Below, in pieces: positions 50,037 to 58,828 of a stretch of DNA of 64,000 bases; positions within the stretch are counted from its first letter, which is position 1; every line of letters begins with the position of its first letter. The notes beneath the pieces are model-generated. The model searched no databases, was not told the origin of the DNA, and saw nothing but the letters and a program-made list of their open reading frames with translations. The stretch spans positions 6,967,132 through 7,031,131 of the forward strand of contig CM034595.1 in the NCBI GenBank assembly GCA_020091685.1, in the 5' to 3' direction. This DNA comes from Lutjanus erythropterus. Taxonomy: Eukaryota > Chordata > Actinopteri > Lutjaniformes > Lutjanidae. A program made the position numbers and the translations under genes.

Positions 50037-51437
50037 ATGGCTGGTGTCAGGCACGCTTCAGTTCAACCGTTTGATTTTGATCCAGAATCTGACCCAGACG
50101 GAGAGGCTCCTGCAGAAGTTGAAACACTGCGGATGCAGCAGGACGTTTCTGGATGGTAAGTCAACAACTGTGTGTCTTGACACTTTACAGGTAGTTGATG
50201 TGTGTGTTGTTACAGCGCTAAAATGTAGCTCGATAGCTAATGCTAACTGTAACTCACTCCGCTTGTTTATTATTGAGGGAACTTTTGGCCAATAAGTGAC
50301 ATTATAATTTGTGAATATAGTTAACCGTCATGCCTCTGGTGAGACACGTTAGTACTCTGAGGACAAAGGACTGCTACGGGTGTTTATGTCACCATTAGTA
50401 AGAGATATTTTGATGATTGCTGGCAGTAAATTATCTTCTTGTTTTGCAATAGAGATGCCTATCAAAACAGCGAGATGCCTATCAAAACAGCGTCCTTTAT
50501 GTAACCAATTTTTTTTGTTGTTTTTTTTACATAATACTGAACTTGTTTTGGTATACAGAAAATTTGTCAGTCTGTCAGTGTCATCATTAATTATCATTTT
50601 ATCATCAGTTTTCATAGGCTGAGGCTGTGTGCAGTGTTAAGTAAACTACACTGTGCTGTCTCAGCATACCTGTTACAAAGGTCCAATATTATGTATTTGA
50701 AAGTTTAGCAAAGTTTACTGCTCATCCACCACAGCTTGTCTATAATGTCTGTCAGATTTTGAATTTCATAAATTTAATATTTTGTTGAAATGTTTACATT
50801 TTTCTATATTTTTGGACAGGTGCACATGTGGAAACTGTGCAACAATGCCTACAGAAAATGAAAATATGTGCTGCAAGGAGATACCACATGTAATATTTTT
50901 TAGCTAAACTAATTCATTACATACTCATTACTAATTTCTGTATGACACCTTAGAATAGACTCTTGATGTGATGTAAAAATATGTTAAAATCAATTGTGTC
51001 AAATTATTTATTTTGGAGAGTCACTGCACTGAGAGTCACTCACTAATATACAGTGAGCAGGTCAATATTGTGAAATAACCCTCTTCTGGATGAATTAAAA
51101 CCTCTCCTTTTTGTGTTGAGGTCCTGCATCATCCTGTTAGGGTTTATTTCACAAGACTGACATGCTCACTATATATTATCCCATACTAGTCTGACTAGGC
51201 TATTTCTTATCTTTACCCATTACATTTGTCAGATACCATGATCCCTAATTTTGTATCTTACATTAGGTTACAAGACGGATGCAGGAGGTTGAGGAAGATT
51301 TATCATGTATGGTTGACCATCCTGGATTGGACCCTGTCTGCCTCAATGTGTCCTCCCTGCAGAACGCTTTCAACATTTACCGAGCTGACTATGGTTCTCT
51401 ACAGCTCAGAGGAATATTACAGTGGGTGCTTTTTTAA
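50037..51437 (+). CDS. P2X7 cytoplasmic (ballast) domain-like protein, three exons
   Basis: Exons 50037-50155, 50820-50889 and 51267-51437 join in frame through donors GTAAGT and GTAATA and acceptors TTGGACAG and TACATTAG, giving 119 codons. Exon 1 encodes MAGVRHASVQPFDFDPESDP then LRMQQDVSGW; exon 2 CTCGNCATMPTENENMCCKE; exon 3 VTRRMQEVEEDLSCMVDHPG then LDPVCLNVSSLQNAFNIYRA. The QQDV..WC.CG.C, CC.E and HPG...VCLN pattern is that of the cysteine-rich, zinc-binding cytoplasmic domain of P2X7, found in fish as many small P2X7-like proteins without channel segments. The frame stops after LQLRGILQWVLF, before the W-C-W/basic segment expected in longer relatives. An AATAAA at about 51498 supports a short transcript. 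It may be a truncated or domesticated copy. The reading frame is clean across both junctions. Confidence 0.7.
51046..51175. mobile_element. Small inverted-repeat element (repeat B) in intron 2 of the P2X7-like gene
   Basis: The left arm CAGTGAGCAGGTCAATATTG then TGAAATAACCCT and the right arm AGGGTTTATTTCACAAGACT then GACATGCTCACT are inverted copies about 35 bp long. One arm recurs at 24159-24222. Confidence 0.7.
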
Positions 51438-51497
51438 AATCCTAATCATTTCAATCTTTGTGTTTACGTGTAACCATATTGTAACCATTGTATTTAT

Positions 51498-51503
51498 GAA
51501 AAT
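51498..51503 (+). promoter_or_regulatory. Polyadenylation signal AATAAA after the P2X7-like gene
   Basis: AATAAA about 60 bp after the stop codon, followed by a T-rich stretch. It would end a compact mRNA. Confidence 0.45.
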
Positions 51504-51892
51504 AAATATTAAAGAATCTATGCACTTTGTTTCACAGTAATCCAGGGTTCATAAGATTACAGTGACCACAAAAACACCATGAATAAATAAACACACCTGA
51601 AATAAGCTTCACAGGGGACATTTTTTTTACAGATAAAGTAAAGCATTTATTGATTATCATATATATATATCACAACATATAATAATATTTTAAATGATGG
51701 ACCTATCATCCATGACAGAAAAAAAGGATTCACTGGATCCATATCAGTGGTTCCCCCAGCTTTTTTGCTTTGGGAGGGGGGAACACTGATTTGTGTTCAC
51801 ATTTTTTTTTTTATTTTAGCAATGGAACACTGTTTTTATTTAATTATTCAATCATTTATTTATTTATGCATCTATCCATCCATCCAACACCA

Positions 51893-52162
51893 GAACCCAG
51901 TCAACAATATTCTGGCTATCATACGGCAGGACTAACCAACAGACACTGCAGAGTCGAGGGCCCCCCTCCTGACATCTGCATTGAAATACTGGACTCTGAA
52001 GAAGCATCGGAACTCAGTCAGCAATATTCTGGTTGTCATACGGCAGGACCAGCCAATAGACACTGCAGCGTTGAGGGCCCGCATCCACACACGTGCATTG
52101 AAATACCGGACTCTGAAGAAGCATCAGAACTCAGTCAACAGTATCTGTTCCTACCATACTAG
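51893..52162 (+). CDS. Possible exon with a 39-residue tandem repeat (unidentified)
   Basis: After a plausible acceptor (CCAACACCAG), an open frame runs to a TAG at 52160. It contains two tandem 117-bp units starting at 51901 and 52018, about 86% identical, and the first residues of a third at 52135. Each unit encodes SQQYSGYHTAG.., NRHC.VEGP, CIEI.DSEEASEL. The IEI.DSEE part of unit 1 (IEILDSEE) fits the form of a SUMO-interacting motif followed by acidic residues; unit 2 has Pro in place of Leu. Most differences leave the frame open. It lies about 450 bp after the P2X7-like gene's stop and could be a 3' exon of an alternative transcript or an independent relic. I do not recognise a family. 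Confidence 0.35.
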   Translation, partial: EPSQQYSGYHTAGLTNRHCRVEGPPPDICIEILDSEEASELSQQYSGCHTAGPANRHCSVEGPHPHTCIEIPDSEEASELSQQYLFLPY

Positions 52163-52799
52163 ATGTCAGTACCAGAGAACGCTGACTGCACACTTGAGCT
52201 CCCCAGTGCCGACGAAGAAAGTTCATCCACCTGGATCAGAAAACAACAGGATGTCCAGCCTAAGACCAATGCTGACGTATGGTTATGGCATCTTGTCAGA
52301 TGGACTTCGGACACCGTCTATTACTACCCCCCCCACACACATGGCTGAACGGCCACAAACCTCCAATCCCCAAAGTCAACCTCCACCCTCCATCCCCCTT
52401 AATCCAACAGATAACAACTTTCAGAGCCACCACCACCCCAATGCTTACTCATGGTAGGAAGTGACTTGACTAGCATTGTCACCTTACAGCAAGTCTCTTT
52501 AATCACTTTCCATCAGTTATGCTGGCTCACCGATTGTTACCACATTCAACAATTATTTACCCTTTTCGCTTTGATATTGAAAATAAATTGGCTTACCAAA
52601 TCAATCGTGGCAAAGACCTAAAAAACTTTTCTTTCCTCAAGATGAATGCCATCAATAGACCTTTCTCATAGTGGGCATTTTGTGTTCCATTTAGGTGTCT
52701 ATGAGCCACATCTGACAAGTCAAACTGTCCACTGTGAGACACGTCCAGACACACGGAAGCTCAGTGTTTTATCACTGTGGCCTCACACAGCAGTGGTCA
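52163..52799. other. Open frames of doubtful status
   Basis: Two overlapping open frames (52163-52348 and the last part of 51981-52457) follow the tandem repeat. One contains the composition-biased PPPSIPLNPTDNN. No splice partners were found, so neither is accepted as a gene. Confidence 0.25.
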
Positions 52800-52926
52800 G
52801 GGTTGCCTCAAACTGTGCTGTATGGAGTTTCTATACTCCACCGTGTTGCCGTGGGTTTTCTCCGGGTGCTCCGGTTTACTCCCATAACAAAAAAAAAAAA
52901 AATCAAATAAAAAATAAATAAATAAA
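52800..52926 (+). repeat. Dispersed repeat fragment with A-rich tail
   Basis: GTATGGAGTTTCTATACTCC and CGTGGGTTTTCTCCGGGTGC then TCCGGTTTACTCCCATAAC resemble the end of a very common vertebrate/teleost repeat (GGAGTTTGCATGTTCTCC...CTCCGGCTTCCTCCCAC), followed by an A-rich tail of AAATAAAT units. Confidence 0.6.
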
Positions 52927-53291
52927 ATTCAACAATTTTTTAAAAAACTTCAAAAATGTTTCTTGTATGTTGTGTTATAAATAGTGATAAATACTAAGCT
53001 CAAGTTGACTCTAAAAAGAAATGTTGGCAGGTGTGCATTAAAGCTGACAAACCCCCTGGGCTGAGCATGCTGCTCATTAGCTGAACTCTAAGAACTAAGA
53101 TTCTTTGTCTGATAATTCCATTTTATGGCAACTTTTTTACACAAGAGTTTCCAACACTGAGTCAAGGTCTCACTGACAAAACATGCACGTGCAGCTGCAC
53201 TAGTACACTAGTAGGACAGCCAACAGGAACACCTGTTTGAGAAGACCTGTGATTGATTTAAATCTACCTTTACGGGTCAGATTCTCTAAAG
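52927..53291. other. No gene seen
   Basis: AT-rich spacer between repeats. Confidence 0.5.
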
Positions 53292-54705
53292 CAGGGGTCT
53301 CTAACTGGCGGACCATGGTCCGAGTCCGGACCCACACTCCGTCCTATACGGACCCGGACTTATAACCAATAAATTCTTAAGAGATTTTAAATTTTGACGG
53401 GACACTTCTATTTTAACTGGCGCAACTTTTCTAGTCTTTCCGGCGCTGGTTTATCTGATCAGGAAACGCACAGACCAACTGCAGAGAAGCTGCGTGTGGA
53501 GGAGACTGTTGTTAATGACGGAGTTTATTACAACAGAAACTAACGTGATGGTTAATGACATCGACACCAACCAGATGCTCTTATAAAATTAAACAACTGT
53601 ATAAGGAGGCCTATATGTAAAACAGGAGAGTCTGTGTTTCTCTGTGAGAAACTTTCAGACCTTCTCACAGCAGAGTGAACAGGTGAGGGAGGAGAGGAGG
53701 GCAGACTGATCACTAATCAATCACTGATAACGTCGTCCTCTCGGACTGAATAAAAAAATAAAAATGACAAAATTGGTGACCTAAACTACTAACTAAACCT
53801 GGGTGTCCACACAAATCAAGTCTTTGTGTGAAACACTGCAGAGTGTAACATCGTGTTGTTTACAGACAGTCTGCTGTCTGTAGTTTGACAGACAGACAGA
53901 GAGGGTTGTGTCTGGAAGGGAACCCTAGATCTGCGAAAGATCGTTTGATTATTTTAGTAGAAATAAAGGACACAAATCTTGCGAGAGTTGTGCAAATAAA
54001 GAGTTACCTTCTAGACACGACCAAAAAAGGTCTCAGCTCCAAAAATAGAAAGTCATGTCGTGGTGCCGATGTTTTTAATGTGGCGGGCCGCCATAAATAA
54101 AACACTATTCACTGATCCACAGAGAGTCACTGAAACACTGATCACTGACCTGCTGTGATGGAAAAATACTCACATTCTTTACTTAGGTATTTTTTCATTG
54201 TGGTATTAGTGTTTTTACTTAATTACAATTTAAATATTTTGCATGTTATTTTTTCCTTTTTTGAAAAATCAACATTTTTATTGCTGTTGTTGTACTTTAA
54301 TGATATTCTTTATTTCATTATTTTTTGATGACTAAATACAGACCTGCAAACTCATAAGAGGAGAAAAAGGTGTCATGTTGGTAAACCAGTCCTCTGTCCT
54401 CTGGGGGTCTTTACATTAAAAGTAAAGTTACTTTACTGAGTATTTTTACTTTAGCAATTTATAGTTGTTCATTTAATAGACCTGTCTTATTTTCTATTTT
54501 GTGTATTACCATTATTCTTAAATAAAGCAAAAGTAATGTAATAGAAAAAAATGCAGAACATGCAATATTTCTTACCTGATTACTTTATTAATCGGCAGAA
54601 TAATCGATACATTATGCTTTAATTTTACTGGTTCGGCCCACTTGAGATCAAATTGAGCTGTATGTGGCCCCTGAACCAAAATGGGTTTGACTACTACACT
54701 ACTTC
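53292..54705. mobile_element. hAT-family element remnant
   Basis: The left end CAGGGGTCTCTAACTGGCGG and the right part TTCGGCCCACTTGAGATCAA..GTATGTGGCCCCTGAACCAA..GGGTTTGAC fit a vertebrate hAT element whose ends read CAGGGGT. The right tip is eroded. The only open stretch, 53885-54100, has no transposase motif. Confidence 0.55.
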
Positions 54706-55371
54706 AGTATATATCACTCTCATAACACAAGTTAGACATTATGATGTTTTGGACCTTTGCTTTAGCAAATTTTCTCTAACTGGACCTCTTTGAATTTTAG
54801 TTGAATACCCCTGGAGTAAATGATCTGAACTTTTTGCAACTCGATAGTGTTATGTGATATTTACACTGTAACCTGTAGTGTTAAATTTGAATAACACTAT
54901 ACAGTGTAAGGTAGTGTTAAATTTTTACTTTATTTAGTTAATTTAAAAATTTTAAGACTCCGGCAAGAGTTAATTTAACCCCGATTCCAGGAAGGACCAA
55001 ATAGACTCAGGTATAGTCTTAAATTTAACTCTTTAAGTGTTACTTTAACACTCAGAATTGAATGTCTCAAAAACTTGTTTTACATTTGCAATATGCCTCT
55101 ACTCGAAGAGATATCTTAAAACACCATAAACTACTAAAGCGTGAACATGCAAGTGATCAAAAGCTCACTGAATAATAATGAAATTGCTATAGAAAACTTT
55201 ACTCGTATGTTTATATATACATAAAGGTTACATTTAGATTTGAAAAGATTTGATTTCTTTTTCCTTCTCAAATGATTTTTTTTTATTAGGACTGAAGATG
55301 AAAGCAAATCGGGAGAGAAAGCGGGGTAATGACTTGCAGCAAAGGGCCGCAGGCAGGCGGCTGTGATGGCT
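54706..55371. other. Non-coding, with an eroded GTGTTAAATT-type repeat
   Basis: At about 54860-55050 several GTGTTAAATTT / AGTGTTACTTTAACAC pieces form an eroded inverted repeat typical of small teleost MITEs. No gene is seen. Confidence 0.4.
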
Positions 55372-56362
55372 TCACACCATTTTGGCTCCTGTTGGGAACA
55401 TGGCTTGGGCTTTCCTTTCCACGTCACTGTGGTATTTTTCAGGGATCCCTGGAGCCCTGCGTATTGACAAACACAGGTTGCAGGTCAGGTTTATACTCAC
55501 ACAGGCTCACAATAGAGCCTGCATTTCCATCTGCGTCCTGTCTTTAACCCACCTGAGCTCTTTCAGCTTCTTGTCTTTGAGTTCACTGAGGCGCATCTGC
55601 GCTCTGCCGGGCTTCCTCCACGGCCTGATTAGCCTCAATGAACATCTCCCTGCGCTGAGCAGTGGCTGAGAGCTGATGGTCGGATGGCCTCTATGTGACA
55701 GAGTTTTTCCTGTTTGTGCTCCTCCTCCTCCTTCTGTTTAATGAGTGCTTCCTGTTGCACCCTGGGGGGACAAAGGTAGAAGGGCAAGGGAAAACTGATA
55801 TTAACTAGAAGAGTTCACTCAGTAGAGTGCAGGTGAAAAAAACTTTTTTTATTATGACTTTTGTACCTTTATGTGTTTAATGGCCAAAGGCATAATGTTT
55901 ACTTTACCATACAAGAACACTTTATTTAAAACTTAACAAATCTCTGTTGGTTGCAGGTGGCAGTTATGGTCCAGTAGGCGCTTCACCATCTGTTGCCAGG
56001 CGGAGATCTGAACTCTGAGCGCACTCTTCTAGTTAGTGTACAGATTCTTCACTTATAGCCAAAAATGTGATAGGAAGATCACAGTGACCGTGACCTTTGA
56101 CCAAAAAAATCTAAGCAGTTTATTACTGATGTGTTATTATCATAATTGATATTTGTCAGGTTTCTTACTTCAGCATTCTCTCAAACTCTGCCTTTTCCCG
56201 ACCAGCCTCAGTCAACAGGAACTGCTCTCCACAGTCAGCCTGCTCCAAGAGAGCAGCCTTCATCATGGGGTCATCCTGCTCTTTCTTCACAGCCAGCTCC
56301 TTCTCTTTTCTCCTCCATTGTTGGGCTGATCTTGCTCTTTCTCTCCAAAAACGAAGCTCACC
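55372..56362 (-). pseudogene. cfap45: CFAP45-like 3' gene fragment (last three coding exons)
   Basis: Minus-strand exons 56362-56169, 55761-55553 and 55456-55372 have correct donors (GTAAGA, GTGGGT) and acceptors (AAAG, CCCCAG, GCAG) and matching phases (2, then 2). They encode GELRFWRERARSAQQWRRKE..REKAEFERMLK, then VQQEALIKQKEEEEHKQEKL..., then KKLKELR/APGIPEKYHSDVERKA..GAKMV and stop. This coiled-coil ending with a G.PEKY..EVERKA tail is the signature of CFAP45 (CCDC19), a protein inside ciliary doublet microtubules. The middle exon needs two one-base skips (after IEAIR and after EEARQSA) to keep the conserved order, so it is probably a pseudogene; sequencing error is the alternative. No upstream exons are seen before the cep162 promoter, so only the 3' tail is present. 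Confidence 0.65.
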
Positions 56363-56722
56363 CTTTAAATGCACAGACACAAAAACACACGAAATGTAGA
56401 CATACCTTTAAAAATGTGCTTAAATAATATTAATCTGTAATGGGGTTAAATACAACAGTCACAGGGTGACTTTTCTGCATTGGGTAATTTTGCTTAGACT
56501 ACTTTATTTTCCTGAACATATTTCCATACTTTTACCTAAGTACCATTTTCAAGGCAGGACTTTTACTTGCAGTGGAGTGTTTTTACAGTGTGTAGAGCTT
56601 TATTACTGAGAGGATACGAATACTTTCACAAACACGCCATAGCAGCAGGGGGGTCCACATATTTTTGACCATGAAACATTTTTGCATGCCCTTACCAAAG
56701 CTCTGAGTTGCTCTCTCCGTTC

Positions 56723-56885
56723 ATTGGTCATCGTTTGTTGTGACGCTTTTTTCCTCGCCAATCAGGTTTGTTTTGTCAGCCGGGTGTTGTCGCGGGAACT
56801 AGCCGTCACTCAAAACAACAAACTGAGGAGTGGGACGACTCAACAACTGTTGAGCTGAGAAAGCTGTTAAAGTGGAGCCTTTCGA
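56723..56885 (+). promoter_or_regulatory. Promoter and untranslated first exon of the cep162-like gene
   Basis: Inverted CCAAT at 56723-56727 and CCAAT at 56758-56762 precede a GC-richer stretch (CAGCCGGGTGTTGTCGCGGG). A donor GTGAGT at 56886 would end a non-coding first exon starting near 56770. There is no TATA box, as in many housekeeping/cilia genes. Start site and exon limits are inferred. Confidence 0.45.
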
Positions 56886-58777
56886 GTGAGTTCTGTCGAG
56901 ACAAGACTGTGACTACGCTAATGAAACTGTGCTGCTTCATTGTGCATGTAGTGAAGACAGTTAGCTTGTGTTGTAGCCAGCTAACGACTAGCTAACGAGA
57001 TAAACTACTTAGCTTCTCTTGGCTGTGTCAGCTTCCTAAAAAAAGAGCGGAAGTAAGGCAAGACCTTCTTCAAAATAAAATTGGGGCGCCGACGTTATGG
57101 CACCATCATTGTGCTCCAGTAAGGGACAGTGACATATACATAAAAACTCTCCACTACAGTGTGTTTGCTTTAATAATAAATTACTTTCAGTCGTTAGAAC
57201 GTGAATATATTATGTTTGAGAAAAAAGCTAGAAAAAGGTAAAATTCTCATTTCCCATTTTTATCTTTATTAAGATTCCCCCGGTGAACTGAACTCGATTT
57301 GTATCAGGCTCTGCCTACATGTAATGTTTATCATAATAATTTATCAAGCTATAGTTTTACTGTACGTTAAGATACAGAATGTAGTATGTGGTTTTAGAGA
57401 ACGATAATCGCCACGGATTTATTTTGAAAATTGTAACAGGAAGTGGTACTGTCTTATTATGTGGTGTTCACACCTAAGCTACGCTAACTGACAGTGTCCC
57501 ATTCTCTCCTGAATGTATTTAAAAAAACTAAACCCTGTTTGTAAACCCAGTAATGTCGTGGTGCACTGTCTTCCGTTAAATTAATCATTAGATTGTTGTG
57601 AATGATTCGGCATACGATGTTTTACTCAGCAGCACTGTAATTGAGTCAAATGTCACTATTAGGTTCAAAGAGCTCACAGCATCATACAGGTAACTAATGC
57701 TCCTTGGTCAGTTGCATGCTGTGAATGAATGAAATGAGAACTGAAAACATAGCAGACATTTCTTCTCCATTTCTTCTTTTTTTTCTTAAAGCGTGTTTTT
57801 GAAAGCTTTCCTTAATGCGCATCTGAACGAATAGAAATAAACACTGACTCTAACAGATGAAATGAAATATGATTGAACTTTTTTCCCACATCACTTCTGA
57901 TAGGTTCTTGAAGGGATGTTTGCCTTTGCTGATTATCAACTTGTATACGTACAGTTAAAGTTTTTTGTTTAGTTTTGTTTTTTAAACATAAGGGTGATAT
58001 TATTTCTAAGAAACATAGAAGTATCTAGACACACAATATAATGGCCCAGGAGAGAAGGTATTCACCGTTCAGTTCACTCAAATACATCAGCCAAATGACT
58101 TTAGAAAATAAATCTTTTCACAGGGAATAATTCAGTGTTTTGTTGCATTTAAGTAAAACTACAATAAATGAAACACTTTACATTTTTATATTGGGGCTGC
58201 TGTTGCGAAAAAACACAAACCCAACATTTGTGGTGAAAAAAATCCACTGGCATGTTTTTGCAAAAGGTTGGTGACCCCTGGTTTAAACTGTTTTTTCTTC
58301 TTTAGCTGCCACTTTTAATGTTCCTCAACTAAAAAGGGATAGTTCAGATTATTTGAAGTGTGGTTTTATGAGGTACTTCTCCATAGTCAGTGGGAGGACT
58401 GGTGTAGGAAGCTATGCAATGTACTGCTGTGGACAGGGTCAGCAGCAACATGTGTTTTAGACACTTAAAACATCAATATCTGTTGAAGTGTTTGCTGTAT
58501 TTAGAATATTTTCATGCTTTACCTTGCTGTCAGACAGACTTTTCTGGAAACTGAAGCTGTGATATAAGCCAAATATCACTCGCTCCAAAGCTGCCAGATT
58601 CTGATCAAAATCTGTTTGGATTGATATCCACAATGAAAAGAACATAATCATACCTGTAAATACTACAGTCCACCATGCCACATTTAGCTCATATGGCATG
58701 GTGGACTGTAGTATTGCTCATATATTAGGTCTAATGTCTTTCCCCAAATTCTTTTTTGTCTTGATGTTAGTTATCAG
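56886..58777 (+). other. First intron of the cep162-like gene
   Basis: No coding signal is seen. At about 58170-58282 a sequence ending GGTTGGTGACCCCTGG resembles a hAT element end, and about 58336-58460 matches a common fish repeat (GGGATAGTTCAGATTATTTG). A perfect hairpin sits at 58659-58715. Confidence 0.4.
58659..58715. other. Perfect 22-bp inverted repeat (hairpin)
   Basis: The arms at 58659-58680 and 58694-58715 are exact reverse complements (AATACTACAGTCCACCATGC...) around a 13-nt loop. It lies about 60 bp before the acceptor of the first cep162 coding exon. Confidence 0.9.
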
Positions 58778-58792
58778 GCTTCCCATTGGCTG

Positions 58793-58828
58793 ATGGAGTG
58801 GACAGTAAGACTATGGCTCGCAGACTGA
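58793..58828 (+). promoter_or_regulatory. Short upstream ORF overlapping the cep162 start
   Basis: An out-of-frame ATG 20 bases before the main ATG opens an 11-codon frame (MEWTVRLWLAD) that ends inside the main coding sequence. Its context is weak (C at -3), while the main ATG has A at -3 and G at +4. It could lower translation of the main frame. Confidence 0.4.
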
